Source of the DNA: Gonocerus acuteangulatus
Taxonomy: Eukaryota > Arthropoda > Insecta > Hemiptera > Coreidae
Assembly (NCBI GenBank): GCA_946811695.1
Contig: OX328125.1
Coordinates: 98,694,574 to 98,758,573 of the forward strand
DNA: 64,000 bases
Reading direction: 5' to 3'
Of this stretch, positions 1 through 12,049 are shown piece by piece. The stretch's first letter is position 1; the number at the start of each line of letters is the position of its first letter. The translations under genes and the position numbers were made by a program. The notes beneath the pieces are model-generated. The model was not told where the DNA came from. It did no database searches and was given only the letters and a program-made list of their open reading frames with translations.

Positions 1-1090
1 GATTCTAGTGGGAAACCCGCTAAGATCATCGTTTAGGGAATTAGTACGTCGCCAATCGCTACCAGAAGCGCTTCCTCAATCTGTTTGGCATCAGATGCAA
101 CGGCCCAAATTATAGATCCACATTCAACTTAATGGCTTGGGATAACTAAAAAATTACAAACACTTCGTATGGGCATCGATCCACATGAGTATACATGAAA
201 ACGAAGTCTCCGATCAGGCAGGAATAGCCAGACACCTCCTAGAGTACATTACTCCATCATCCCTGTCCGTTAAGTAACTGTTACTGTCACCCATTAAAAT
301 GGTCGAACAGAACTGCTTACCATTATTGGCAAATCAACAAAATGAACTAAAATGTAGTAAAACCAATGTATAATTTCTTCTTTCTTGCATTCTTTCAGAT
401 ATTGTATATTGCATATGCAGTAAACTCTCAAAAAGTCTTTAAGAAACCGTGAAAAACTGTTCTACTTACCGAACCTGGATTAAACGAGGTTATACTTCGA
501 CTTATGTATATCTAAAATTACCGAAAAATAGAAGTTGAAAGCGTCTGTGTTAGATTTACTCAATGAGGTTGTTTGTAAGATTGACAAGCAACTGCTAATT
601 AAACTCTCGTTGCGTTAGTGCATACATAAGTGCACTGTTCAGTAACTGTAGAAGAATCTTCAATCTTTCTTTGAACATTGTATTCCTCTTTTTTCGTAAT
701 CACTTTTTAAGACGTTAGCCCAGCGTCGTGGCATATTCTTCCAAGAGATGTGTTCTGCGGGCCCAGCGTCGTAGCATACCCCCCAATACTCCGAGCCTTT
801 TCCTATACCATTTGTATTTGGTTTGGGACCTCATTACGTTATTCCCGGTTAGGTTAGCGGGTCTGGTATCGTATGATACTGACCCCGCCAGAAAACTTCC
901 TTCAGCTGGCCCGCTATCGTGGCGTATTTGACATTTTACTAAATTGTAATTAATCCACTAAAAGTAAATCATTTTAAAAGTTTCTTCAATTTTATTTTTA
1001 TTTTATTATTATTTTTTTTTCTATATGTCTGCCGAAATAACTATACAAAAAGAAGACTTTTTTCTATACTTTTCGAAGACGTCGGTCCTG
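1..1090. other. no supported gene; unique-looking AT-rich sequence
   Basis: I see no coding sequence, RNA gene or clear element end here. The 67-codon frame near 728-931 has no recognisable motif, and the phrase around 'cagcgtcgtggcatat' occurs twice within 60 bp (about 719 and 762), a small local duplication. Confidence 0.5.
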
Positions 1091-1104
1091 AAAGTGTTAA
1101 ATGT

Positions 1105-1580
1105 TAAATGTGTCCTGAAGGAGGAGTAGAGAGGCCAATCAATTTTCCGGAAGTATATCAGTCTCGAAAACAAAATCTTAGTGTAACAGTTAATTTTTAA
1201 CTGTTACAATACGATAAGAGACGCATTAAAATTCCTATTTTAAAATTATTTATAAGAAAGGTAGGTAGGAGGTTATAAGCATCAGAAGGACACTGGTTGG
1301 TTATAAACATCTTTCTACCTAATTTAATAAACAAGGGAAACAAAAAATAAAAAATTGAATAGACAAAGTTGTTCTAAATTTTATAAGCTTTCATTTAAAA
1401 AAAAAAAAAAATATTTGTTAATTAAATCGGTGAAGATTTAGAGGCTGTAGACATTTCTGAAACACAATATGTCGCTTTTTGTGATTTCAGTCCTAAATCG
1501 GAGACAAACAAGATTGAACGGCCGAGAATCGGTGGCCATCGGATAGGATCCGGTCGGGTCCAATATAGGTGTCCCCTAAG
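1105..1580 (-). mobile_element. MITE-like DNA element, partial copy
   Basis: This is a reverse-orientation relative of the element at 57998-58624. Shared blocks include the segment around 'agaggccaatcaattttc', the 'gtgtaacagttaattttt' self-complementary stretch, and the end containing 'gagaatcggtggcc' and 'gggtccaatataggtgtc'. The right end near 1577 corresponds to the terminal inverted repeat of the 58-kb copy; the left terminus is not found, so this copy looks truncated. No transposase is encoded. The superfamily cannot be assigned from the termini alone. Confidence 0.55.
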
Positions 1581-1731
1581 AGTTCGAAGTCCTAAAAGTT
1601 CCTGCCGAAGACGCATTTTTTCACTTTAAGTTATTTACAAGATTTTGGCCTTTAATCGCCTAATTTGGGACCGCAAATTCTCTTCGATTTACTTAAGGAT
1701 TTGACTTATCAAAGTTCGGCACATCGAAATC

Positions 1732-1795
<64 letters not shown>
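1732..1795. repeat. (TA)n microsatellite
   Basis: About 62 bp of uninterrupted TA. It creates artefactual IYIY reading frames on the minus strand. Confidence 0.95.
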
Positions 1796-1798
<3 letters not shown>

Positions 1799-2416
1799 TG
1801 AGAGGGAAAGAGATAAAAAGCCTTGACACTGACGAACTGTCTGGAAGCCGTCGAGTTACCTTTGTCCATTCCGAAGGCCGCCCACCTTTCCCCCCTCCCC
1901 TCCTTACAACCCCCCCCCCCTCTCACTCTCTTCCCCTCTTCTCCTCACTTCTTATCTCTAATTGTTACCTTTTATCTCACTCCTAGTAGTAACTTATCGT
2001 TCCTAGTCATCTTTCACCTTTCCAGAGGCATTCAGCAGTTCTTATAGCCTCGTCTACTGTCATCTTCTTATAGGCAAAGAATAAAATAAATAAAGAAAGA
2101 AAAAAAAAATCAGCATTCTGCATTAACCTTACGTTGTATTAACATTTCAAACTTGATTCTCTTAGTGACAACATAATAAATCAGAGGCATGGTTCATTTC
2201 AGCTTCATAAAGCAAACATATTTTATATTTTTAAGGTACATGAATTTCCATAAAAATGTACCAATTCTTCTTCTTAATATTCCTGAACATTCCTATTTTT
2301 CGTTTTTAGACTGTTTCTTCGCCCCCCCCCCTCGTAGTTACGACTAGTTACTATGTCGATCTAATGGCATAATTTGGTGGAGGCTTCAGAAACTGATGCC
2401 AAGGAGTTCAAATTTA

Positions 2417-3565
2417 TCTACTATATATTTGTCTAATACCACTCACTCATCTATCAACGCCCAGCCCAAACCGCTCGACAGAAAATTTTGAAATTTTGCA
2501 TGGAAACTCCCTATATAACGTAGGCGCTCGCTAAGAAAGGATTTTTCGATATTCGTATTTTTAAGCATTTTTAGGGGGGTTTAAAGTTTGAGTTGGTTAG
2601 AGAAGGCAAGCCTAGGCAGCCTGCGTTGCTAGGACGATAAAGAACAGCTGTTACCTTACATTATCTATCTCATAGTTTTATTTCTAATTGAGGTTAATTT
2701 CAACTATGATGGCAGACCTTGAATTACTAGAAATTAACTGTCCCTTATAGAGTTTTAATTGCGTTTCTTTTCTGCCTGTCTCCGTCAGATAGGCTTGCCA
2801 TATTTTTGGAGAGTTAAACCGAGACACATTAATATGGAATGGGCATACCAGGGGGGGGGGGATAAAAAGAGTACAAATTATAAGCAAAATGGTTGGTGAG
2901 TTTTTAGCCTAGCAAGTAACGGGAAGGGGGAATCCTAAACTGTTAGTCTACCCAAACCTTAAAAATAAGAACGGAACTTTTTTTGCTACTTGATTTTCTT
3001 AAAACAATCTCTCAGCCAAATAGTAGTGTCTGGCAGCTGGCAGCGCTGTGCAGGTAGTTCCAGCGTTTTACAGTTAGATTACTTCTCATTTCTTTGACAC
3101 TGTGAGCAGTAGTAACAATGTTGATTATAGAAAAGTAACCAATTTAAAAAAGATTCTTATAAACATGAATTCATTACTTTTTACATCTTACAGCCGCTTC
3201 CGGGACATTAATAAAACAGGACGGGACACCGAAACAATTGCAAAATACCGGGACAGTCCCGGTCAAACCGTGATTTATGGCATATCCTTAGGTTTTCCAG
3301 GCGAGGTAATAATATCCGACACCCTTGCACAGCCTCCTCGCCTATAACCTTGGTAATACTCGTAAATATATTGGGTGTTACCATATGACTTCTTGGAAAC
3401 ATAAATTTTTAAATTTTAACGCCCATTGAATAAAATATAGTATGACGGGAACCGTGCTGTAATAAACTGCACAGAATTGTATAGTAACGTAATTTTAATG
3501 AAACATTATTTAACGCAATAAAATAACTACTTATCTGCCGTGACGAAGCACGGGTATTCAGCTAG
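2417..3565 (+). mobile_element. non-autonomous Helitron
   Basis: The left end starts 'TCTACTATATATTTG' directly after an A. The right end has a 5-bp stem hairpin (ccgtg/cacgg at 3538-3553), 8 nt, then CTAG followed by T. This is the canonical Helitron layout: A|TC...hairpin...CTRR|T, no terminal inverted repeats and no target duplication. Just inside the 5' end is a block about a supposed 'ctcactcatctatcaacgc...accgctcgacag' that I recognise, from general knowledge, as common in insect non-autonomous Helitrons. No Rep/helicase frame is present. Length is about 1.15 kb. The 3' end is strong; the 5' end is likely but not certain. Confidence 0.75.
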
Positions 3566-3566
3566 T
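3538..3566 (+). other. Helitron 3' terminal hairpin and CTAG terminus
   Basis: The stem ccgtg pairs with cacgg around a 6-nt loop, followed by 'gtattcag' and CTAG|T. The hairpin serves as the rolling-circle transposition terminator in this superfamily. Confidence 0.8.
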
Positions 3567-3834
3567 ATTTATATATAATATACCTATATAAACAGAAATT
3601 TGAACTATCCTGTATATATTGTATATACAGGGTGTATCACAAGTACATGGGAATAACCAAGGGGACTAGACAAAAATGTAGTTAAATGCTGCCAACCGCA
3701 CGCTTCTAACTCCAATTGTTCCAGATATATGCCGTTCTAAAGGTTATTTAGAATACAACGTGTTTTTTGTTCAAAACCCACATTTTTCTCTGCTTGTGCA
3801 AATTGGTTTAGCATAAATATGCTTTAGCGGTGAC
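3567..3834. other. no gene; possible transposon end
   Basis: Contains 'tatacagggtgtatcac' near 3624-3640, a phrase resembling 'tacagggtgt' ends seen in many arthropod transposons. No partner end was located. Confidence 0.3.
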
Positions 3835-4170
3835 TAAACTGGAAAAAAACGTGTCCGATGGCGTTCGCGCGTGCGCAGTGGCGTAGTGGCCATGTACGAA
3901 AAAGAAGACTTTACGTGTCACAAAAAAGTGTCCGCTAGCGTTCGTGCATGCGCAGTGGCGTTCGCGCATGCGCAATGTCCATGTACGATAAAGAAGACTG
4001 TATGTTATAGAGTGCATTACATAGGTTTGTCGGGTGGGCCTAAGCGTTACAAAAAAAAGGGTCACAATAATGTGTCAGCTGGCGTTCGCTCATGCGCGGT
4101 GGCCATGTACGAAAAAGAAGACTATACGTTATACAGTACATTGCATAGGTTTGTCGTAAAACATATTTAT
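3835..4170. repeat. GC-richer tandem repeat block
   Basis: About three diverged units each combine 'tgtccgctggcgttcg', 'catgcgcagtgg' and 'catgtacgaaaaagaagac'. The 119-codon plus-strand frame and the minus-strand frames over this block are by-products of the repeat. A related block with the same leader ('taaatatgctttagcggtg') lies at 46325-46575, so this is a dispersed unit. Confidence 0.7.
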
Positions 4171-5090
4171 ATTCCTCAACTTGAGCAGAAGTCTCTAAAC
4201 GAAATACTTTTTTTTTCAATGTTAACATGATTTTTTTTAAATCTGCTTAAATATTCTTTACGGCTAATACACATTCGATGTTCACAAGTTCCATGGGGTA
4301 AGTGGAAGGTTACTGAACTCTCTACAAAATAGGTTCTGAACCAATTTCCGATTGGTCGATATTGTAGCGGAGCTTGTTTTAAATTATATTTTTCCGCGGG
4401 AGAAAAGCCCGCTGCACTAAAGTTTTAATGGAGCTTTCCCGCGGGAATAATTTTTACCGTTAGAGTTTGTGAGTTAGTATCCAGATAGTGAGCAGATAAC
4501 CGGAGGATTCGGCATCTCAGCAGATTAAGCCAAGTGTCGTTCTCCTAGCAATTTGTATCCTGCTGCCTGCTCCGAGAGATCCACCAAAACCAGCCCAACA
4601 TCTCGGTGCACTAGGATTTATCCGCAAGTACTGAACTTTTTACTAGATTTAAGGCAGCTTGCGATAACCCTAGGTTACCTTCTCAGTTCAAGCAGTACCA
4701 GCGAGATCCAAGCTCCCGGCTACCAACTCTCCGCATGGAGATCCGCACATCATCTCCAGTGACGTCATACCGTACCATTGAACTCTGATTCTTATTTATG
4801 AACACTTTCTATTTATGAACAATTATTTATTTCATTTATTTATTGACAGTCGTCTTATAATTTTATTTATTTATTGAAGTTAAGTTTTATTATTTTATTT
4901 ATTCAAGAGGAATATATTTATTATTTTATGAACACGCCTATTATTTATTTATTCTTTGTTGGGACCTTCTGACCAATATACAGACAATTAATTAACCCCA
5001 ACAATATCATTTCGAGAAATAAGTGCTTAAAACTTTAAATGTGTTACGTCGGTATTTTTTAACGGGTTTTGGTCTTTGTATAACTCAGTT
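4170..5090. other. no supported gene
   Basis: AT-rich, with runs of 'atttatttatt' near 4790-4960. A self-complementary 'cccgcgggaa/ttcccgcggg' theme lies around 4395-4445. No coding or RNA feature recognised. Confidence 0.4.
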
Positions 5091-5099
5091 TTTAAGCGG

Positions 5100-5242
5100 T
5101 TGTTTTCCCGCTGGGGATATTGTCAGTTTCCTGTTGTGGTGCCTTACACATCCTTCTCATTAAGATTTTATTTTATATTTTTAATGAAAGATCAAACCAT
5201 ACCAATAACTAATAATAGATGACGCAGTTTCTGTGAGTCGGA
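5100..5242 (-). mobile_element. H1-family element, 5' end fragment
   Basis: Read on the minus strand, it starts TCCGACTCACAGAAACTGCG, matching the 5' ends at 11664 and 63478. Further inside it has the 'ggcaccacaacaggaaactg' block that recurs at about 38750 and 63610. No coding capacity. Confidence 0.55.
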
Positions 5243-5359
5243 CTTTTATAGTTGGTTGTTATCTTTTTTAACATCGTTTAACAGTAAAATGTGTATTTTA
5301 GGTAAACAAGGTAACAAAATGAGACATATTGTTATAGTGTTTCCAAGAGCAAACGTTGA

Positions 5360-5564
5360 CAAAGAGGATGGAGTAAATTCCGTTTAGGATACAATCAGTT
5401 TCCTTGCGTGGCGTTTAAAATCTTATATTACTTCTAATTGAGATGGCATTGTATATTTTTCAAGAAAGATGAAAACTTGTCAGCATCTGCTTCTATTCTT
5501 TTAATATTAGCTCTTAGGATATGAACGGAACCGCGCTAAGATGACGCAATTCCTCCAAGTTGGA
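5360..5564 (-). mobile_element. H1-family element, 5' portion
   Basis: On the minus strand the copy begins TCCAACTTGGAGGAATTGCG and carries the subterminal 'TTAGCGCGGTTCCGTTCAT'. It continues through a body shared with 63478-63680, including the 'tcctaaacgg' block. The 3' hairpin end was not found nearby; this copy lies head-on to the fragment ending at 5242. Confidence 0.6.
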
Positions 5565-5949
5565 CCTTTATGTTGCCAATGTTTCTACAATAAGATTGAA
5601 CTATGAGGTTCCAGTAACTGCTATTTTCAGCTTTTTTATTTTTTTATTTTTTTGGTCCCGATTAGATTTTTTCCCTCGGCAAGATCCCTCGGAAGCCATA
5701 GCCTATCCCATTAAGCTTTTTCTCTGAATGGGGGTGTAAGGAGCGGTGTAAGTGGTCGGTAAGGTCAATTTGGGTGTCCTCCCTCTACCTAACCCCAACA
5801 ATTAGGCAAATTACTAGTCCAGTCATCTCAGGAAAAAACTATATATACCATAAAAAAAGACATAATAATAATAATATAAACTTTCTCATCATAATAGACC
5901 GAGACTTACCTTCTCATGTACTCGTAACATCGAAAATAATAACGGCTAC

Positions 5950-6240
5950 CTTTTTATAACATTTTTTTTTTTTAAACCTTTATTGATAATCACAACAATA
6001 TGATATACATATTTCCAGTAATTTTGCTGGTTTTGGAAAATTAACAATGTAAGGCATGATGTGGGAATATGTACAATTACATAACCCACTAGACCAATAA
6101 ATTTTGAGCATTGCAGATGGCCTGTTATGGCATGTTAAAACAAATTGTCTCTAGGCCACCGCCGCTTCAGCCTTCTATGAGGATTTTGTGGATTATGGAA
6201 GGAGGATAGAGAGTTTATCAATAAATGGTTTTATAACATT
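5950..6240 (-). mobile_element. possible retroposed element with 3' poly-T on plus strand
   Basis: A T run at about 5961-5972 followed by 'aaacctttattgataa' looks like the reverse complement of a polyadenylated 3' end (AATAA-like signal then A tail). No coding remnant or TSD was identified. Confidence 0.3.
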
Positions 6241-6436
6241 AAACCATTTATCCATCGCGACTATCTACCCCATCAAAACATTCGAGAATCATTTCAAAAT
6301 AACATACACCGAATATATGTGGTACATATGAACATACACCTCCAATAATATTGGAGGTTGATACATTTTTGATTCAAATAGAAAAGCTAGTGCAAAAATA
6401 CCTTCCCCCTCTTCCAGTATCCAACAGTTCCGTCTT

Positions 6437-6530
6437 TTAGCGCGGTTCCTTCCTCCCCCCATAGGGAGGAACCCCGCTTATAAGGCTGATCCCATGACGC
6501 AATCCGGAAGTGCCGACTAGAAAATTTTGC
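6437..6530 (-). mobile_element. H1-family 3' hairpin terminus
   Basis: The reverse complement carries a strong hairpin (ggttcctccc/gggaggaaggaacc) followed by GCGCTAA, identical in plan to the 3' end at 12005-12048. The preceding 'gcgtcatgggatcagcc' corresponds to 'gcgtcatgaggttaacc' there. No matching 5' end is visible to the right, so the copy appears incomplete. Confidence 0.6.
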
Positions 6531-9530
6531 GTTTCAGAAACCCTAGAGAACGAAAATAACGGTGGTTCAGATTTATATATAGTTATATATATGTCTGTTC
6601 GCGGCCCTGACAGTTTAGGAAGGTGGAATTTCCGCTTCTAACTTGTGGGCGTTAACAATTTTCATGAAATATTTAAAAAAAACTGAAAATGTAAACATTC
6701 TCCATGTAGAGTGAGACATCTGCTTGGGTCGAGGTACTAGGCAGGCTTCAGGTAGGCTTTTATTGCACTTCATAAATCAAGATGCATGCTAGGAGAGCTG
6801 ACAGTAACATTACCTGTAGGAAGTCATGCAGCCGAATGCTATACTAGAAATATAATTATATTTTTTTTATCATTTAGGTTCTGTTTTGTAATAACGTGCA
6901 GATGAACAATTGAGTTATTTGCGCCGGGCTTGACGGTCACCCAGTCGACAGGAATCAATAGGAACCGATACTCAGTTGTATTTTTAACTGATCTAGCTGG
7001 ACAAAATTCGAAAAATTCATGTAAACAAACCACTAATTGGACCTTGCAGTATTTTCCTAGATAGTATATAGATTACAAAACACGAATAAGTCAACATTTA
7101 GGGATTACGGATTGTTCATATTAGGGTATGTCTTATATTACTCCGTCTTTGAATGAACACTGCAATTAAAAAAACTAATTTTTCAGTACTAAAAATTTAT
7201 TTCCTATTTCAGAGAGGTCAGTATGATATTTGTTATCATAAATTACCATTAATTTTCGCTTTACTCTATGGAATTTGTAATAGCCTAATTACAACTCGTC
7301 CGGCATAGTTTTAATTTTTTCTTATTTGTCAATTAAATAATGGTATGGAAATGCAAGAATTAACTGCCAAAATCTGCCTATTAAATAATGATAACTGATT
7401 TTCAGAAAACTTGGCCATATCGAAAAGGAAACTTTTTGATGTTCGGATCATACATAATCCTAACAGAAAAAAAAAAAACATGAAGTAATAAAATATGTAC
7501 ACCAACAATTTGATTCAGCAGAAGAGAAGGAAAAGTTAAAAATAAAAGTGGAAATATTCTTAAACCATTTACCAGTGGTAAAAAGCAAACCGAACAAAAA
7601 GTATTTTTGAGAAACATTTTGGTGAATGACTGATACAAGTTTGGATTACGATACAGTCAGATGTAGAAGAAGATTTAAGTGCATCTGTCAGTAGTGGGTG
7701 ACCATCGAAAAATTGTTCGGGGCTCAGATATAAGTTGAAGAAACGGCGTATCCAACATATCCTGGACAATTACAGTTCTGAAGAACTAGCTTTTGCAGGT
7801 CGCCTGAGTATTTTTCAGCAGGTCCACGAGATGCTGCGTTCCTCATGAATGAAATTTCTGACTTTTCTTCCTCAGAAATTTCCAAGGTTGTTTACCCCAT
7901 CTGTGCAACCCCAAGCTTATAGTCCCGAAGAAGCTCTTTCCCTAAATATAAATGGACGCTTTTCAAAATGTGCATACACAATGATGTAATATGTTGGAAA
8001 GAAAAGACATGCATCAATCCCCCAGACGCACAGTGGTGCCGAGAGGGAAAACACCTCCAAAACCGAAGGTGTTCAATCGTGACATTTTTTTATACCTAAT
8101 TAGGTTTAAAATACTGCTGTAATATTGCTTTTCCATTTAATGAATAGTTATGATCACAAAAAATCATTTTGTTGACTGTTTTCTCACTGAGTAAAAATCT
8201 CACAGTTTTTAGTGAAAAGTAAAACAATATTTTATACCACTTATTTTATTCCTAAATAATTGATATCAGGAAGTCTCATGATTATATGTAGCTTTTAAGC
8301 GAATTTTCGTTTTTGCCAAACTTTACCATGAACTTGGTGCATTTAGGTTGTGAAGATAACTGTAATGGAACTCAATTATCCTTAGTTTATTTGGCGAAGA
8401 AAATAAAAGCGGTACTTAGCAAAGCTCTCCGCATAGAGTTACCTAAAAGTACATGTTTTGAAGTTGCTTTCATATAAATTTCATCGCCGTACTCGGCCGT
8501 ATGTGTGCACAGCCTAATAAAATGAAGCTATGCGATTATTTTACAAAAAATTAGTTTACCGTTTCTATTTTCTGCAGAGAGTTCAAAATGTATTCGTTAT
8601 AAGCGAAAATATTAATATTGAGAAATACGTCGCGACTAGTTAACCTTATTACATTGTTTATTAATTTACTCAACTCAGCATTCAAAAATACATTTGGAAG
8701 GATACATATCTCTACCAATTGAGTAAAGTGTGACTTTTTGAAATCGTATACTTGCTGGCTTTCGTACTATAAAACCCGTTTATTTTCCGAAATAATAATT
8801 CTATCGAATTGGCAGTGGTCTCATTCGACTCAGCAATACAAAATACCTTAAAAACGATACCAAAATCAGAAAGATTCAAGTACCTACAGGTTTTTTTCCC
8901 AAAATCGGGCGTTTCGCACCACTGTTTAACGCAACGTTGTCATTTGATATATTCTACCTTCGCATCAACAACGATCAATGATCTCCTCTTAATGAATAAA
9001 AATCATTTCCCTGCTGAGGAATTCGCTTAATTCACGCAGCTCAAGATGAGGCGTGGGAATTTTTCTTCTGTAAGCTGCAGAAATAATTCTTCTAGATTGA
9101 CCACTTGAAGTATCCATAGAGCCATCATTCTTCAATACTGAATATCTATCAGTCTTCTTCCCAATACAATTATCATCGGACTGATCCAGTAATTGATCAA
9201 AACAAAAACCCCATTACGCCCTAGTGTCCGGAGATAGATAATTGTCCCAGACGCGGGGGTACATGCCTTGATAATGACAAAAAGTCCAGCACTGGCTGGA
9301 AGAAATGACCGACCGTAACGCGGTGTGACTGATGGTTGGGCTAGCACGTGGACGCTCACAACGAGGGAGTTTTTATATCTTACAGCCGCTCTAGGAATCC
9401 GATGTTGGAGCAATGTTCTCCAGCGTTTCTCCTACAACAGCTGAGCTTTTTAGGAGTGTTTCCTACCAATTGAGATGATTCGCTCAGCAATTAAAATATT
9501 GCAATATTAAAATTAAGTAAGCCAAAAACC
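6531..9530. other. no supported gene
   Basis: Three kilobases without a recognised gene or element. Frames of 60-93 codons near 6839, 7402, 7569, 8809 and 9132 show no known motif and have transposon-desert-like composition. I cannot exclude old, unrecognised repeats. Confidence 0.4.
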
Positions 9531-9531
9531 G

Positions 9532-9701
9532 ACGGCCATACATAGCCACGTTGAACAGAACGCTTACCGTAGATCACCGAAGTTAAGCAACGTCGAGCGT
9601 GGCAAGTACTTGGATGGGGACCACCTGGCAAGCCCATATGTCCTTTGTATTATATATAGATAGCGCAGCGCAAAGCCTAGAAGTTGATCACCGTAAAAAA
9701 A
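9532..9701 (+). mobile_element. 5S-rRNA-headed SINE, copy 1
   Basis: The head matches animal 5S rRNA: 'acggccata', 'gccacgttgaa', then the almost intact internal control region 'gatcaccgaagttaagcaa' and 'gtacttggatgggg'. This region is the Pol III promoter in 5S genes (A box, intermediate element, C box). The tail is not 5S: it contains 'tagatagcgcagcgc' and 'gttgatcaccgt' ending in an A run, which matches the 5S SINEs at 25224 and 41882. The spacing inside the 5S head is damaged, so this is not a functional 5S gene. Confidence 0.75.
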
Positions 9702-9851
9702 TAAACAAATATAAAAACTATGCTGCAACAAAACTGTACAATACAAACGCTTGGTAGCCTCTGAAACGCAAATTGGAAAAATCTAAAACAGTAAGGGAAA
9801 TACAATTTAATAATACAAAGGCTGAAACAAATCGCAGAGAATAAATTATTC

Positions 9852-10027
<176 letters not shown>

Positions 10028-10449
10028 CGGGAGGGAGAAAGGAAAAATAAGTTATATTAAAAACAACGCCAAAAAAGTCCGTCACGCAGGAGCTGCATAA
10101 CTAAGCACTTTCCCCAGAATTTGGGTAGTGTAGATTGCTTTCCAGAACAATTTGCTTAAAATATCCTACATAAATAAAATAAAAACATGAATAGTTCTCT
10201 TTTAAATTTGTAATGAGTAACTGATCAATTAATAATTTGCTTCCAGAGTTATGTTTACACATGGTACCTATTACACTTCGTAATAAATACAAAAAACCTC
10301 ATATTATCGTATTTTGATCTAACGCAGGAACAGGATACAGTCACTCCAGTGGTAGAAAGCGCTCCTTGCGGCGGCTTTGTGAACCTACGTCTGACGGGCT
10401 TTTCTATTGAAATATATTACAAATTAAACCCCCGCTTTCCGATTGACCG

Positions 10450-11030
10450 ATTCAGCTCATTTCTACAACACTTCTTTCTCATGAGTTACCCTCGACGTAT
10501 ACCGCGTTTCGTTACAATACAGCAGAAATTACGACCGGTATGAGTATATTAAGAATTTGGGTCAGGAGTAAACCCCCCCCTTCTAATGAACCGATTTAGT
10601 TTATTTTTACAACACATATTTACCTGTAGATTACCACTACGAATGCCGAGTTTCGTCGAAATATACCAAAAATCACTGCTGGTAGTGGCGAATTGGTATT
10701 GTGGGTCCGGAGTAAACCCCCCCTCCTAATGAACCGATTTAGTTTATTTTTACAACAGTTATTTACCTGTGGATTACCACTACGAATACCGAGTTCCGTT
10801 GAAATATACCAAAAATCACGGCTGGTAGTGGCGAATTGGTATTGTGGGTCCGGAGTAAACCCCCCCCCTTCTAATGAACCGATTTAGTTCATTTTTATAT
10901 CTCACTTTTCTCTCTATATTACCACTACGAATACCAAGTTTCGTTGAAATATAACAAATATTACGGCTGACATAGTCAAATTAGTGTTTTGGGTTCGGGG
11001 TAAACCCCCCCTTCCGGTGGACCGACTTTG
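10450..11030 (+). repeat. 143-145 bp tandem subrepeats inside H2 copy A
   Basis: The 'ccgatttagtt' landmark recurs at 10591, 10734, 10879 and, diverged, 11022. Each unit has a C homopolymer ('aaacccccccc'), 'attaccactacgaat' and 'gaaatatacc'. Copy B has one unit fewer. Confidence 0.8.
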
Positions 11031-11080
11031 GTGGTTAACGAACTCGTTCAATCGTTTCTCTGGCCGCTTTCGTGTTAACA

Positions 11081-11081
11081 G

Positions 11082-11149
<68 letters not shown>

Positions 11150-11154
11150 TTATA

Positions 11155-11206
<52 letters not shown>
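11081..11206. repeat. (CA)n/(TA)n compound microsatellite
   Basis: About 125 bp, interrupted by 'tgtata' and 'ttatatgca'. It occupies the same internal position as the (TA)n tracts of the elements at 11664 and 21462. Confidence 0.95.
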
Positions 11207-11208
<2 letters not shown>

Positions 11209-11663
11209 AACGGGGGTCATTTTCGGTGTCTACTAGGTAGGATCGATAAAGATTTGAAGAAATTTTTCAAAAATTCCGTCATGAGTCCAACCTCAATAGC
11301 TACTTTCCTTCGGAGGAAAGTGCTAAAAAATCCAGTTACTCATACAGCTCAATAGAAGTAGTTTTGTAAGGTGCACAAAATCAAGAACAATTTTTTCGAG
11401 CATAAAACAAAAAATTTACTATAGTGTATAACATTATTCCAGTTTACTGTGGCCTCGATAAAGCAGCATAAAACATAACAAAGAAACTACAAAATTAACA
11501 CAAAACTGTAGTATATTTAATAATTAGTTATAAGTGCCAAAGTAAAAATATTACAAGCGATGGCATAGAATATCCAAATTATTTTCAGCGCAGGATATTT
11601 ATTATGCTTCATGACATTAACCGAATTATTTCCGGCTCCAATTAAGTAGACCAAAAAAAACAG

Positions 11664-11877
11664 TCCGACTTGCAGGAACTGCGACATCTTAGCGCGGTTC
11701 CGTTCATATCCCTAGTGCCATTAGTAAAGGAATATAAGCAGTTATTTGTTAAAAACATGTTCCGGTGGACGGATTCTGCTGGTTAACGAACTTGACCTTT
11801 CAAATTAGACGAAAGATTTTTGTATCAAATTTCATCAAAATCGGGCAATTTTTGATGCAGCTACAGCGTGAACAGAC

Positions 11878-11937
<60 letters not shown>

Positions 11938-12048
11938 TTCGTGATCTTTGGGTTCTAAAACATACTACTCGGCACTTCCGGATTGCGTCATGAGGTTAAC
12001 CTCATAAGCGGGTTTCCTCTCTATGGAAGGAGGAAGGAACCGCGCTAA
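11664..12048 (+). mobile_element. H1-family short non-autonomous element, full length
   Basis: Best complete copy of H1, 385 bp. It has 5' TCCGACTTGCAGGAACTGCG, a subterminal 'TTAGCGCGGTTCC', and a 3' hairpin (gggtttcctc.../gaggaaggaacc) followed by GCGCTAA. The internal 'ggttaacgaactt' and 'gcgtgaacagacaac' precede a (TA)n tract at 11880-11934, exactly as in H2. The 13-bp inverse pair TTAGCGCGGTTCC / GGAACCGCGCTAA is subterminal at the left and terminal at the right. Non-coding. Confidence 0.7.
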
Positions 12049-12049
12049 A

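Larger units (their letters stand above)
10078..11326 (+). mobile_element. hairpin-ended non-autonomous element, H2 family copy A (Helitron-like)
   Basis: The 5' end is TCCGTCACGCAGGAGCTGC; the subterminal 'AAGCACTTTCC' is the inverse of 'GGAAAGTGCT' at the 3' end. The 3' end is a hairpin (actttcc/ggaaagt, 11301-11320) immediately followed by GCTAA. The body holds about four direct repeats of 143-145 bp (10450-11030) and a compound (CA)/(TA) tract at 11081-11206. There is no transposase. Layout (5' TC, subterminal inverted repeats, 3' hairpin plus CTAA) suggests a Helitron/Helentron-type non-autonomous element, although the hairpin lies closer to CTAA than in classical Helitrons. The copy at 21462-22535 is about 90% alike by eye. 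Confidence 0.65.

Noticed and set aside
6339..6361. regulatory palindrome 'cctccaataatattggagg'
   Set aside because: A single perfect 19-bp palindrome without copies or gene context. Noted only.
9532..9650. functional 5S rRNA gene
   Set aside because: The 5S similarity runs into a SINE tail shared with two other copies; internal spacing is altered and there is no Pol III T-run terminator at the expected 120-nt end.
10914..11355. IYIY-rich membrane protein
   Set aside because: Translation of a (TA)n tract inside a transposon. The same applies at 1693-1926 and 55456-55743.
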